A stretch of 63,736 bases of DNA from Spirochaetia bacterium (GTDB lineage Bacteria; Spirochaetota; Spirochaetia; CAKZLE01). Position numbers and translations under genes: made by a program. The notes below the pieces were generated by a model, which saw nothing but the letters and a program-made list of their open reading frames with translations, did not search any database and was not told the DNA's origin. This document shows, one piece after another, positions 49,018 to 57,850 of this stretch (position 1 is the stretch's first letter; each line of letters opens with the position of its first letter). The stretch covers positions 1 through 63,736 of the forward strand of contig JAIPFY010000009.1 in assembly GCA_021736385.1 (NCBI GenBank). Direction: 5' to 3'.

Positions 49018-50334
49018 TTACTCCTGAAAGATACGCGAATAGATATCGGTACCGTAGGTCCCGGAGTTGAAGATCTTCGAGGTAAGGATCGTAAGCTGTT
49101 CGTCCTTGTTGGTGGTGATCCCTCTGATCTCCAGCTCCTGCAGTGCTCTGAGCATGGTCTTGATGCCTGAGGCCCGATCGTCGGTGTGTACGATGATCTT
49201 TGCCGCAAGCGGGTCATAGTACGGGCTGACCGACCCCTCGGTATACAGGTGGGTGTCTACCCGCACCGCAGGACCCAGCGGCGGGATGAACAGCGAGATC
49301 TTCCCCGGTGTCCGTGCGTTGATCCGGCACTCCAGGGCGTAGCCGCTGATGTGCAGCTGCTTCTGGGTATACCCGAGATGTTCTCCTGCTGCGATACGGA
49401 TCTGTTCCTTGATGATATCGATACCGGAGACCGCTTCGGAGACAGGATGTTCCACCTGGACCCGGGCATTGACTTCCATGAAGTAGTGCTTTCCCTCATA
49501 GACGAGGAACTCGACCGTCCCCGCTCCACTGTAGTGCAGCCTCTTGAAGAGTCTTACCGCATCCTTGCACATCCGTTCTCGCTGTGCGGTGTTGAGCGCA
49601 CTCGAAGGACTCTCTTCGATCAGTTTCTGATGGTTCTTCTGTACGGAGCAGTCACGTTCCCCCAGATGTACCACAGCACCCTTCCCATCGGAGAGCAGCT
49701 GCACTTCCACATGTCTGGGATTCCTCAGGTACTTCTCCATGTAGATGGTCCCGTTGGAGAAGAAGGAGAGTGCCTCATGGGATGCGATGGTGAAGGCCTC
49801 CTCCATCTCCTCTTCCCGTTCGACGATCCTCATACCCCTGCCGCCGCCGCCTGCTGCAGCCTTGATGATCACTGGATACCCGATCTCCGAGGCGATCCTG
49901 CGAGCTTCCTGCGGAGACTCGATCGGTCCGGGGCTGCCGGGGGTGAAGGGGATGCCGGCCTCTTTGACGGTCCTGCGTGCCTCCACCTTGTCCCCGACCA
50001 GTCTGATGGTAGCTGCATCAGGGCCGATGAAGATCAGCCCCGCCTGTGTGACATCTTCAGCGAACTGAGCATTCTCTGAGAGGAAGCCCACCCCCGGATG
50101 GATAGCATCACAGCCGCTTCCGCAGGCTGCAGCGATGATGTTCTGGGTATTGAGATAACTGTCAGCTGAGGCCGGTGGTCCGATGCACACTGCGGCATCA
50201 GCCATCTTCACGTGGAGGGAATCTCTGTCAGCCTCAGAATAGACCGCGACCGATCGAATGCCCATATCACGGCAGCTGCGAATGATCCGTACAGCGATCT
50301 CCCCCCTGTTGGCGATCAGTATCGATCCTATCAT
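49018..50334 (-). CDS. accC: acetyl-CoA carboxylase, biotin carboxylase subunit
   Basis: ATP-dependent carboxylation of the biotin on AccB. The 438-residue product has the ATP-grasp features: the ILIANRGEIAVRIIRS start, KAAAGGGGRGMRIV (glycine-rich loop, about residues 159-172), ERDCSVQKNHQKLIEESPS and the VEFLVYEGKHYFMEVNARVQVEHP metal and bicarbonate site. Its ATG overlaps the accB stop. The length is close to the usual 447. Confidence 0.96.
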   Translation of the reverse strand: MIGSILIANRGEIAVRIIRSCRDMGIRSVAVYSEADRDSLHVKMADAAVCIGPPASADSYLNTQNIIAAACGSGCDAIHPGVGFLSENAQFAEDVTQAGLIFIGPDAATIRLVGDKVEARRTVKEAGIPFTPGSPGPIESPQEARRIASEIGYPVIIKAAAGGGGRGMRIVEREEEMEEAFTIASHEALSFFSNGTIYMEKYLRNPRHVEVQLLSDGKGAVVHLGERDCSVQKNHQKLIEESPSSALNTAQRERMCKDAVRLFKRLHYSGAGTVEFLVYEGKHYFMEVNARVQVEHPVSEAVSGIDIIKEQIRIAAGEHLGYTQKQLHISGYALECRINARTPGKISLFIPPLGPAVRVDTHLYTEGSVSPYYDPLAAKIIVHTDDRASGIKTMLRALQELEIRGITTNKDEQLTILTSKIFNSGTYGTDIYSRIFQE

Positions 50335-50780
50335 ATGCGTCGTACCTCGATGAGTGCCCCGTCGTACTCGACGAGATCCCCATGGTTCGCATGGATGGCA
50401 ACGATCTCACAGGGGAACTCCGCTTCCAGCCTGTTCATCATCTTCATGGCTTCGATGATGCACAGGGCATCTCCTGCCTTGACCGTATCTCCCACCTCGA
50501 CGAACGGTGGTGAGTCGGGGGCAGGGGTACGGTAGAAGGTCCCCACGATCGGAGAGGGGATGATGATGGTGTCAGCTTCCTGTGTGAACGGAGCTGCATC
50601 TCCTGCTGCCGGGATCGGCTGCGGGGCAGGGGGTGCGCTGTGTACTGGTGCTGAGAGCACCTGGATCTCCTTCTCTCGCTTCAGGGTGATCTCCTGACCT
50701 TCATCATTGAGGTGAAGTTCGGTGAGAGAAGAGGATTCAAAGACCTCTATGAGTGAACGTATATATTCGATTGTCATCAT
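50331..50780 (-). CDS. accB: acetyl-CoA carboxylase, biotin carboxyl carrier protein
   Basis: A 149-residue carrier. A helical N-terminus (SLIEVFESSSLTELHL) and a proline/alanine linker lead into the C-terminal biotinyl domain with the biotinylation motif EAMKMMN (Lys about residue 116). It is the first gene of the operon, with GGAGG before the start. Two ATGs begin the frame and either could be used. Confidence 0.95.
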   Translation of the reverse strand: MMTIEYIRSLIEVFESSSLTELHLNDEGQEITLKREKEIQVLSAPVHSAPPAPQPIPAAGDAAPFTQEADTIIIPSPIVGTFYRTPAPDSPPFVEVGDTVKAGDALCIIEAMKMMNRLEAEFPCEIVAIHANHGDLVEYDGALIEVRRI

Positions 50781-50847
50781 AATCCTCCATATAATCTCTG
50801 TCGTATCCGATAGAGCCCCGTTTTGCAGGGTTTTTTCATATGCGTTG

Positions 50848-50884
50848 ATAGTAACAATATAATATTAGGCTGTCAATATTGACA
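50848..50884. promoter_or_regulatory. divergent accB/fabH promoter region with shared palindrome
   Basis: On the minus strand TTGACA (50876-50871), a 17-base spacer and TACTAT (50853-50848) drive accBCDA. TGTCAATATTGACA (50871-50884) is a perfect 14-base palindrome whose two halves each supply a TTGACA -35, one per strand. The plus-strand side toward fabH has an A-rich spacer and a poor -10. A protein bound here would control both fatty-acid operons at once. Confidence 0.65.
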
Positions 50885-50960
50885 AAATTAAAAAAAATGT
50901 AAAAAATAAAAAAGAGTACGGTCGGGACTGGCAGACAGTCCTGCAGGTTTAGGAGAAGAC

Positions 50961-51962
50961 ATGAAACATGCGACAGCAGTGACGATAGAATCGATAGGGT
51001 CATTTGTACCACAGCGGAGGGTGACCAATGACCAGCTTGCCGAGTTCGTCGATACCAGTGATCAGTGGATCAGGTCCCATACGGGAATAGGGGCACGGCA
51101 TCTTGCAGAAGATACTACTGCGACATCGGACCTTGCCGTTCAGGCGGCACTCGATGCCATCGAACGGAGCGATCTGACCAAAGAGGACATCGACGGTATC
51201 ATCGTGGCGACGGCGACACCCGACTACGTCGGGTTTCCCTCGACCGCCTGTATCATTCAGGACAAACTGGGTCTCAACGGGATAGCGGCCCTTGATGTGG
51301 TGGCCGGCTGCACCGGCTTCATCTATGGACTGGAGGTAGCCAGAGGGATGATCCTTGGCGGCACCATGCACCATGTACTGGTCATAGGAGCTGAGAAACT
51401 CTCCAGCATCGTCAACTGGAAGGACAGGAACACCTGTGTGCTCTTCGGGGACGGTGCAGGCTGTGCCATCCTCTCAGCAAGCGGATCAGCTGATGAACGA
51501 CGGGGGATCAAGCAGACCATCCTCTATGCGGACGGCAGCGGAGCAGACTGCCTCATCGTGCCCCGGGGAGGATCGAAGGCCCCTCTGCAGGGAGTCACCG
51601 TGGCGGCAGAGGATGTGACGATCGCCATGGAAGGCCGAAAGGTCTATAACTTCGCGGTGGCGAAACTGGCAGAGACGATCAGGACCCTCATGGAAGATAA
51701 CGATCTGACCATCGATGATGTGGACAGGATCATCCCGCATCAGGCGAACAGCAGGATCATCCAGGCCGCTGCGAACCGGTTGAAGATCCCCATGGAGAAG
51801 TTCTTCGTGAATATCGAGGACTATGCCAATACCTCAGCAGCTTCCATACCCATAGCCCTGAAGAACCTCGAGGATCAGAAGGGACTGAAGAAGGGGGATC
51901 GTATCATCATCGTAGGCTTCGGTGCCGGACTGACCTCCGGGGGGAGTCTGCTGGTATGGTAA
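50961..51962 (+). CDS. fabH: beta-ketoacyl-ACP synthase III
   Basis: Condenses acetyl-CoA with malonyl-ACP to start fatty-acid synthesis. The 333-residue product has the catalytic cysteine in VVAGCTGFIYGLEVA (about residue 114), histidine in IIPHQANSRII and asparagine in EDYANTSAASIP. TAGGAGAAG precedes the ATG. It is the first gene of the fab operon, divergent from accBCDA, and overlaps fabD by seven bases. Confidence 0.96.
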   Translation: MKHATAVTIESIGSFVPQRRVTNDQLAEFVDTSDQWIRSHTGIGARHLAEDTTATSDLAVQAALDAIERSDLTKEDIDGIIVATATPDYVGFPSTACIIQDKLGLNGIAALDVVAGCTGFIYGLEVARGMILGGTMHHVLVIGAEKLSSIVNWKDRNTCVLFGDGAGCAILSASGSADERRGIKQTILYADGSGADCLIVPRGGSKAPLQGVTVAAEDVTIAMEGRKVYNFAVAKLAETIRTLMEDNDLTIDDVDRIIPHQANSRIIQAAANRLKIPMEKFFVNIEDYANTSAASIPIALKNLEDQKGLKKGDRIIIVGFGAGLTSGGSLLVW

Positions 51963-52906
51963 CGAATATCATCCTCTTTCCCGGTCAGGGCGCACAGTAT
52001 GCCGGGATGGGAAAGGACTTCCATGATGCATCACCTGCCGTACGGGAACTCTTCGAGCTTGCCTCCGAGTGCAGCGGCATCGACATGAGAGAGGTCCTGT
52101 TCACCGGGGATGCCAGTCTGCTCAAACAGACCGCCTATACCCAGATGGCAGTCACACTGGCGAACATGGCAGCCTATACCATCCTGCGTGAGCGGGGGAT
52201 CGTTCCCCACAGCACCGCGGGTTTCAGTCTCGGTGAACTCTCAGCCTATCATGCCGCCGGCATCATCACCTCTGAGAGTCTGTTCACCATCACCGCAGCC
52301 AGGGGTCGGATCATGGGAGAGCATGCAGACCGCACGGCACAGCAGGTCGGAGAGCTGGGTATGGCGGCAGTGATAGGACTGGGGTATGACCAGGTGGATG
52401 AGCTCTGTGCAGCCCATCCTCAGGAACACCTCTATATCGCGAACGACAACAGTGAGAAGCAGATAGTCCTTGCCGGGGTCACCGCCTCCATCGATGCGAT
52501 CATTCCCGTGCTGAAAGAGGCAGGAGCTCGTAGAGTCATCCCGCTGCAGGTCTCAGGGCCGTTTCACACCCCCCTGATGGCAGGGGCTGCCCGGGAGTTC
52601 GAACAGCTGCTGGACTCTCATGCCTTTTCAGATCCGACGGTGAGGGTATATACTAACGTTACCGGCAGGATACTCTCCAGCGGCAGTGAAGCACGACGAG
52701 CCTGTGCCCTCCAGCTGACCTCGCCGGTCAGATGGACCGGCATCGTGAAAGATATCGTGCAGGAGTGCACGAGCGGGGAGTACCGGTGTTATGAAGCCGG
52801 TCCCGGCAAGGTCCTCTCCGGTTTCTGGAAAGCAGGGCCTGCCAGGCAGGCTTGCATTCCCGTCGGGACCTGGGAGAGTGCTTCGATACAAGGAGAACAG
52901 GAATGA
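51956..52906 (+). CDS. fabD: malonyl-CoA:ACP transacylase
   Basis: Transfers malonyl from CoA to acyl carrier protein. The 316-residue product begins LFPGQGAQYAGMGKDF, has the catalytic serine in AGFSLGEL (about residue 91) and the histidine in GPFHTPLM (about residue 203). The start lies within the end of fabH, and the stop overlaps the fabG ATG. Confidence 0.94.
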   Translation: MVTNIILFPGQGAQYAGMGKDFHDASPAVRELFELASECSGIDMREVLFTGDASLLKQTAYTQMAVTLANMAAYTILRERGIVPHSTAGFSLGELSAYHAAGIITSESLFTITAARGRIMGEHADRTAQQVGELGMAAVIGLGYDQVDELCAAHPQEHLYIANDNSEKQIVLAGVTASIDAIIPVLKEAGARRVIPLQVSGPFHTPLMAGAAREFEQLLDSHAFSDPTVRVYTNVTGRILSSGSEARRACALQLTSPVRWTGIVKDIVQECTSGEYRCYEAGPGKVLSGFWKAGPARQACIPVGTWESASIQGEQE

Positions 52907-53661
52907 ACAGCAGCGAACGAGCATTGGAAGGAAAGAGGGTCATCGTCACCGGAGGGTCCCGTGGGATCGGCAATGAGATCGTACGGCAGTGCCTCTCCAG
53001 CGGTGCTGATGTCTATTATATGAGTCGCAGCGAGGCTGCAGATCATGCAGATCTCTCAGAGCTGGCCGCCTCGAACGGTCGGCAGGTCACCTGGATCGCA
53101 GCCGATATGGCTGATGAGCAGTCGGTGAGCTCTGCAGTGAAGCAGGTGCTTGATACAGCCGGCGGGGTGGATGTCCTGGTCAACAACGCGGGGATCACCC
53201 GAGACGGTCTGATCATGCGTATGAAGACCGAGGACTGGGAGGATGTGCTGAAGGTCAATCTCACAGGAGCGTTCATCGCATGCAGGGCAGTGACCCGTGC
53301 CATGGCAAAAGCCAGAGGCGGGGCCATCATCAACATCTCATCGGTCGTCGGTATCACCGGCAATGCCGGTCAGACGAACTATTCGGCAGCGAAAGCCGGT
53401 CTGATAGGCTTCTCGAAGAGCCTTGCCAGAGAGCTTGCCTCCCGGACGGTCCGGGTGAACGTCGTAGCCCCGGGATTCATCAACACTGATATGACCTCGG
53501 TACTCTCTGATGAGATCAGGGCATCCATCTCAGGCAGTATCCCGCTGGGACGCATCGGGGAAGCGAAGGAGATAGCCGAAGTGGTGACCTTCCTTGCCTC
53601 TGATCGAGCCTCCTACATCACCGGTCAGGTCCTGGCCGTCGATGGCGGGATGACCATGTGA
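52903..53661 (+). CDS. fabG: 3-oxoacyl-ACP reductase
   Basis: NADPH-dependent reduction of beta-ketoacyl-ACP. The 252-residue SDR has TGGSRGIGNE (about residues 13-22), NNAGITRDG, the catalytic serine-tyrosine-lysine in NISSVVG and YSAAKAG, and the C-terminal ITGQVLAVDGGMT. AGGAGAA precedes ATG 52903; the longer frame upstream is inside fabD. Confidence 0.94.
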   Translation: MNSSERALEGKRVIVTGGSRGIGNEIVRQCLSSGADVYYMSRSEAADHADLSELAASNGRQVTWIAADMADEQSVSSAVKQVLDTAGGVDVLVNNAGITRDGLIMRMKTEDWEDVLKVNLTGAFIACRAVTRAMAKARGGAIINISSVVGITGNAGQTNYSAAKAGLIGFSKSLARELASRTVRVNVVAPGFINTDMTSVLSDEIRASISGSIPLGRIGEAKEIAEVVTFLASDRASYITGQVLAVDGGMTM

Positions 53662-53712
53662 CCGCGAGGCGGTCCTCAATCGAAAGAACTAACACGGGAG
53701 AAAGGTAAGCGT

Positions 53713-54972
53713 ATGAAAGAGCGAAGAGTCGTAGTGACCGGGATGGGAGTCGTATCTCCCCTGGGACATACCATAGAACAGATGTGGGCAGCCATACAGG
53801 CAGGGAAGTCAGGGATCGGACCGCTGACGAAATTCGATACCGAAGGCTATACTTCGAAGGTCGCAGGAGAGGTCAGAGATTTTGACCCCTCACTGGTGAT
53901 GGACCGGAAGGAGATGCGGGGGATGGCCGACTTTACCATCTATGCCATGTATGCGGCGATCCATGCCATGCGTGATGCAGGACTTGACAGGGATGGGGAG
54001 CAGGACGGGTATGACCCCTATAAGACAGGAGTCTATCTGGGCAACGGCATCGGTGGCTTCGAGGTCGCAGAACATGGTGTGGAGAGTCTGCTCTCCCGCG
54101 GTCCGCGTGCAGTCCCTCCCATGACGATCCCCAAGCTGATCGCCAATGAGGGTGCCGGCAACATCGCCATCCGCTACGGCATCAAGGGACCGTGTGCCAC
54201 GATCGTGACTGCCTGTGCCTCTGGGACCGATGCCCTCGGGGCTGCCTATCAGGCGATCAGCCACGGGATGGTGGACCTTGCCGTCTCTGGTGGAGCAGAG
54301 GGGGCGATCACCCGCCTCGGTGTAGCCGGGTTCTGTAAGATCCAGGCACTCTCGACCCGCTACAATGATACCCCTGAGAAGGCCTGCCGCCCGTTCTCGG
54401 TAGATCGTGACGGCTTCATCCTCGGTGAAGGGGCGGGGATCCTGATCCTTGAGGAACTCGAACATGCTCGTGCACGCGGGGCACACATCTATGGTGAGAT
54501 CTGCGGATACGGGATGACCTGTGATGCCTACCACCTGACAGCACCGAATCCCGAGGGCGACGGGGCTGCCCGTGCGATGCTCAATGCGATCGCCGATGCG
54601 GGGATCACCCCCGAAGATATCGACTATATCAACGCCCACGGTACTTCGACCCCGGTGAACGATCTGATGGAGACCAAGGCGATCAAGCAAGCCTTCGGGG
54701 CACATGCCTATACACTGAAAGTATCATCGACGAAGTCGATGACCTCCCATATGGTCGCAGCTGCAGGGGGGATCGAAGCGATCATCTCTATCCTGGCTAT
54801 ACGTGACGGGTACTATCCCTGTACACTCAATCTGGATCACCCCGATCCTGAGTGTGATCTTGACTATGTGCCCAACGAAGGGGTCTCCGGGACGATTCGC
54901 TATGCACTCTCGGAATCACTGGGTTTCGGCGGGCATAACGGGGCACTGGTCATCGGGAAATATGAAGGATAG
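53713..54972 (+). CDS. fabF: beta-ketoacyl-ACP synthase II
   Basis: Elongating condensing enzyme of 419 residues. The start RRVVVTGMGVVSPLG, the catalytic cysteine in IVTACASGTDALG (about residue 167) and the two histidines in NAHGTSTPVND and TSHMVAAAGGIE are all present. It lies 51 bases after fabG and 15 before fabZ. No acyl carrier protein gene separates them, although acpP is often next to fabF. Confidence 0.96.
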   Translation: MKERRVVVTGMGVVSPLGHTIEQMWAAIQAGKSGIGPLTKFDTEGYTSKVAGEVRDFDPSLVMDRKEMRGMADFTIYAMYAAIHAMRDAGLDRDGEQDGYDPYKTGVYLGNGIGGFEVAEHGVESLLSRGPRAVPPMTIPKLIANEGAGNIAIRYGIKGPCATIVTACASGTDALGAAYQAISHGMVDLAVSGGAEGAITRLGVAGFCKIQALSTRYNDTPEKACRPFSVDRDGFILGEGAGILILEELEHARARGAHIYGEICGYGMTCDAYHLTAPNPEGDGAARAMLNAIADAGITPEDIDYINAHGTSTPVNDLMETKAIKQAFGAHAYTLKVSSTKSMTSHMVAAAGGIEAIISILAIRDGYYPCTLNLDHPDPECDLDYVPNEGVSGTIRYALSESLGFGGHNGALVIGKYEG

Positions 54973-54987
54973 CGAAAAGGAGCTAAT

Positions 54988-55419
54988 ATGGTAGATATCA
55001 CGAAACTGCTTCCGCACAGGGACCCGTTTCTCTTTGTGGATGATCTGTTGGAAGTCAATGAGGAGACCATCGTCGGGACCTATACCCTGAAAGCGGATGA
55101 ATGGTTCTTTCAGGGCCATTTCCCCGAGTACCCGGTCGTTCCCGGTGTGCTGCTCGTGGAGATGATGGCACAGTGCGGCGGAGCCGGACTGAAGCAGGCA
55201 GGGGTCCTGGCTGCTGACGGGTTGTTCTTCCTTGCCTCGATCGAGAAGGCGAAGTTCAGGCGGCAGGTCAGACCGAAAGAGACCATACGCATCGAAGTGC
55301 GTAATCTGCGGGTATCCTCCCGTATGATTCGACAGAGCGGTACGGTGCGTGTTGGAGATGAGACAGCTGCTGAGGCATCATGGATGTGCATAGTCAGCGA
55401 AGGGGAACAGAACGTATGA
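54988..55419 (+). CDS. fabZ: 3-hydroxyacyl-ACP dehydratase
   Basis: Dehydrates 3-hydroxyacyl-ACP to trans-2-enoyl-ACP. The 143-residue hotdog-fold protein has LLPHRDPFLFVD at the start and the catalytic histidine-glutamate signature GHFPEYPVVPGVLLVEMMAQ (about residues 45-64). AAGGAG precedes the ATG. Its stop overlaps the fabV start as ATGA. Confidence 0.95.
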   Translation: MVDITKLLPHRDPFLFVDDLLEVNEETIVGTYTLKADEWFFQGHFPEYPVVPGVLLVEMMAQCGGAGLKQAGVLAADGLFFLASIEKAKFRRQVRPKETIRIEVRNLRVSSRMIRQSGTVRVGDETAAEASWMCIVSEGEQNV

Positions 55420-56627
55420 TCGTGAAGCAGAAGATAATGAGAAGTGTGAGCCTGACAGCCCATCCGCTCGGATGTGCCCGGGATACCTGCGATCAGATAG
55501 ACTGGGCAGAGGCTGCGAAAGAGGGGAGGATCCCGGGCTATGACAAGCCCGCTGCTGCTCAGTTCCCTGCAAACGTCCTGGTCATCGGCGGTTCGACCGG
55601 ATACGGGCTGGCGACGAGGATCGTCTCCTCCTTCGTCGGGGGCGCTGATACGATCAATGTCTCCTTCGAGCGTGAGCCGAAGGAGAACAAGACCGCCACC
55701 CCCGGCTGGTATAATACCATGGCCTTCGAGCGACGTGCTGTGCAGGCAGGGCGAAAGGCTGCATCGGTCTTCGGTGATGCCTTCTCCCATGCGATCAAGG
55801 AAGAGACTCTCGAACTGATCAGGAAGGAGTTCGGCAAGATCGATCTGGTCGTCTACAGCCTGGCCTCCCCGGTACGTGTGGATCCTGATGACGGGACCGT
55901 CTACCGCTCGGTGATCAAACCGGTGAGCGGGACCTACCGTGCCAAGAGTATCGATCCATTCAGTGAGAAGATGACCTACGCTGAAGTCGAAGCGGCGACC
56001 GAAGAACAGGTCGCCGAGACGGTGAAAGTCATGGGAGGAGAGGACTGGAAGCTGTGGATCTCTTCCCTCGCAGCACACGGTCTGCTTGCAGAGCACTGCA
56101 AGACAGTCGCCTTCTCCTATATCGGCCCTGAAGTCACCTTCCCGATCTATAGGGAGGGGAGTATCGGCCGAGCCAAAGAACATCTGGAACGTACTGCAGC
56201 GGAACTCTCTGTCCTGCTGCAGCAGTTCGATGGTACAGCCTATGTGTCGGTGAACAAAGCACTGGTCACACGGGCGAGCTCAGTCATACCTGTCGTACCA
56301 TTGTATATCACGATCCTCTATCGGATCATGAAGGATATGGACCTGCATGAGGGATGCATCGAACAGATGTATCGCATGATGACACAGCGACTCTATACCG
56401 GGGATCCTGTCCCGGTAGATGCCGCTGGCAGAATCCGTCTGGATGACTGGGAGATGCGCGAAGATGTGCAGCAGCAGGTCGAAGCAGCCTGGGAGGAGAT
56501 CGATCAGGAGAATCTTCTGCAGCTGGCCGATCTGGAGGGGTTCAGAAAGGAGTATGCACAGATACATGGATTTGGATTGGCTGGGATCGATTACAGCAGG
56601 GACGTGGATCCCCGAATGATCGATTGA
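55416..56627 (+). CDS. fabV: trans-2-enoyl-CoA/ACP reductase
   Basis: NADH-dependent reduction of the enoyl intermediate, the last step of each elongation cycle. The 403-residue product has the FabV markers: HPLGC at the start, VIGGSTGYGLATRI (cofactor loop), AGWY-like PGWYNTM, YSLASPVRVDP and the Y-x8-K active-site region in the YIGPEVTFPIYREGSIGRAK stretch. FabV is usually resistant to triclosan, unlike FabI. ATG 55416 matches the family start. It ends the operon before a terminator. Confidence 0.94.
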   Translation: MIVKQKIMRSVSLTAHPLGCARDTCDQIDWAEAAKEGRIPGYDKPAAAQFPANVLVIGGSTGYGLATRIVSSFVGGADTINVSFEREPKENKTATPGWYNTMAFERRAVQAGRKAASVFGDAFSHAIKEETLELIRKEFGKIDLVVYSLASPVRVDPDDGTVYRSVIKPVSGTYRAKSIDPFSEKMTYAEVEAATEEQVAETVKVMGGEDWKLWISSLAAHGLLAEHCKTVAFSYIGPEVTFPIYREGSIGRAKEHLERTAAELSVLLQQFDGTAYVSVNKALVTRASSVIPVVPLYITILYRIMKDMDLHEGCIEQMYRMMTQRLYTGDPVPVDAAGRIRLDDWEMREDVQQQVEAAWEEIDQENLLQLADLEGFRKEYAQIHGFGLAGIDYSRDVDPRMID

Positions 56628-56679
56628 CAGCAGCACATACCGCTCGTGCGGTACGGTGTGTTCTCGACTACTACCTGCT

Positions 56680-56707
56680 GACAGGCCGCTCATGGGAGTG
56701 GCCTGTC
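56680..56707 (+). terminator. terminator of the fab operon
   Basis: GACAGGCC (56680-56687) and GGCCTGTC (56700-56707) form an 8-bp GC-rich stem, followed by TCTTTC. It lies about 50 bases after fabV. Confidence 0.7.
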
Positions 56708-56760
56708 TCTTTCAGGCAGCACATCCCAAGGGGACATGCTGCTGACTGTCGGGTATCGTT

Positions 56761-56832
56761 CTCATATATTCTCATATGAAACTCATTCCCTCATATAAAC
56801 TCATTGACGAAAAATGACTTTTATCGTATGCT
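56761..56832 (+). promoter_or_regulatory. iclR-type gene promoter with five phased CTCAT repeats
   Basis: TTGACG (56804-56809), a 17-base spacer and TATGCT (56827-56832) form the promoter, 18 bases before the ATG. Upstream, five CTCAT elements begin at 56761, 56771, 56782, 56790 and 56800, spaced 8-11 bases, about one helical turn. The last overlaps the -35. The array looks like a protein-binding site for the regulator or an activator. Confidence 0.65.
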
Positions 56833-56850
56833 CAAGATAAGGTGAAGCAT

Positions 56851-57609
56851 ATGAGCAGTAAGTATCAGGTCCCCGTGCTGGAGAAGACATTCAGAGTCAT
56901 AGAGATCATATCGAAACATCCAGATGGTATCCCCTTTATCGATATCGTCAATACGCTGCAGGAGCCCAAGTCAACGATCTTTCGTATCCTGCATACGCTT
57001 GTCGAGCATAACTGGATCGAGAAGACTCGTGATCAGTATACCCTGGGATTCATGTTCATCCACTATGGGCTGACCACCCTCTCTCGAAAGAACCTGCGGA
57101 CCGTCGCACGTCCGGTGCTCGAGAGGCTCACTGCTCAGACGCACCAGACCTCCCATATAACGGTGCTCTCGGGGACCAGGAGCATGATGCTCGATGTCTG
57201 TGACAGCACCAGCCATATCAAACTGCCCTCTCAGATCGGGTCTCTGCTCCCGCTCTACTGCACCTCACATGGGAAGCTGTTTCTTGCCTATTCGATCAAA
57301 GCCCCCCTTGAAGAGGCCCTGAAGGATGAGGAGATGGTCGCCAGGACTCCAAACACGATCACCTCGATCCCCGAGCTCGAACGGGAACTGGACCGCATCA
57401 GATCCCGGGGATATGCTATCGATGAGCTTGAATACTACAGTGATATCCGCTGCCTCGCCGCCCCGGTATGGGGCCCCGACGGTATCTGTATCGCCGCTGT
57501 GGGGATCACTGCTACGGCAAGCTCCTTCACCCGCGACATGATCGGTGACTACGCCGAGATCATTCTCGCATCAGCACAGCAGATATCCCGTGAGATGGGA
57601 CACGTCTGA
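56851..57609 (+). CDS. IclR-family transcriptional regulator (KdgR-like by context)
   Basis: A 252-residue regulator. An N-terminal winged helix (about residues 10-70: VPVLEKTFRVIEIISKHPDGIPFIDIV, QEPKSTIFRILHTL) precedes an IclR effector domain with LPSQIGSLLPLYCTSHGKLFLA and the DDELEYYSDIRCLAAPVWG-type core (DELEYYSD here). It lies directly before a TRAP transporter and kduI-kduD, so it probably acts like KdgR, sensing a uronate-derived keto acid. ATG 56851 is preferred over GTG 56842. Confidence 0.88.
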   Translation: MSSKYQVPVLEKTFRVIEIISKHPDGIPFIDIVNTLQEPKSTIFRILHTLVEHNWIEKTRDQYTLGFMFIHYGLTTLSRKNLRTVARPVLERLTAQTHQTSHITVLSGTRSMMLDVCDSTSHIKLPSQIGSLLPLYCTSHGKLFLAYSIKAPLEEALKDEEMVARTPNTITSIPELERELDRIRSRGYAIDELEYYSDIRCLAAPVWGPDGICIAAVGITATASSFTRDMIGDYAEIILASAQQISREMGHV

Positions 57610-57664
57610 GCAGTATCGTCCCAGAACCTCCCATCCGTTTCTCAGCTGTTCGCTCCGTGATCCG

Positions 57665-57712
57665 GCAGGAGAGAGCTCCTTCCCTCAGCAGGGGGAAAGG
57701 GCTCTCTCCTGC
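57665..57712 (+). terminator. terminator of the IclR gene
   Basis: GCAGGAGAGAGC (57665-57676) and GCTCTCTCCTGC (57701-57712) form a 12-bp stem with more pairing within, 55 bases past the gene; a short TGTT follows. Confidence 0.65.
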
Positions 57713-57771
57713 TGTTCCCCCCATGCCGGGTACTCCCCGTAAAGATCCGTAAGAAAAAATCTATTTCGTTG

Positions 57772-57826
57772 TTGACAGACTGAAAAAGCAGGGCTACAAT
57801 TGTTTTATATTGAAACTGGGTTTTAA
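57772..57826 (+). promoter_or_regulatory. promoter of the second TRAP operon with a KdgR-like inverted repeat
   Basis: TTGACA (57772-57777), a 17-base spacer and TACAAT (57795-57800) form a strong promoter. TTGAAAC (57810-57816), a TGG spacer and GTTTTAA (57820-57826) make an inverted repeat with one mismatch, like the GAAAC/GTTTC boxes of KdgR, over the start site and before the ribosome-binding site. Confidence 0.6.
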
Positions 57827-57850
57827 ATGAGAAACCTTAAGGAGGACGAT

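Noticed and set aside
53661-53712. Possible small acpP gene between fabG and fabF
   Set aside because: The gap is only 51 bases, too short for an acyl carrier protein of about 75-80 residues.
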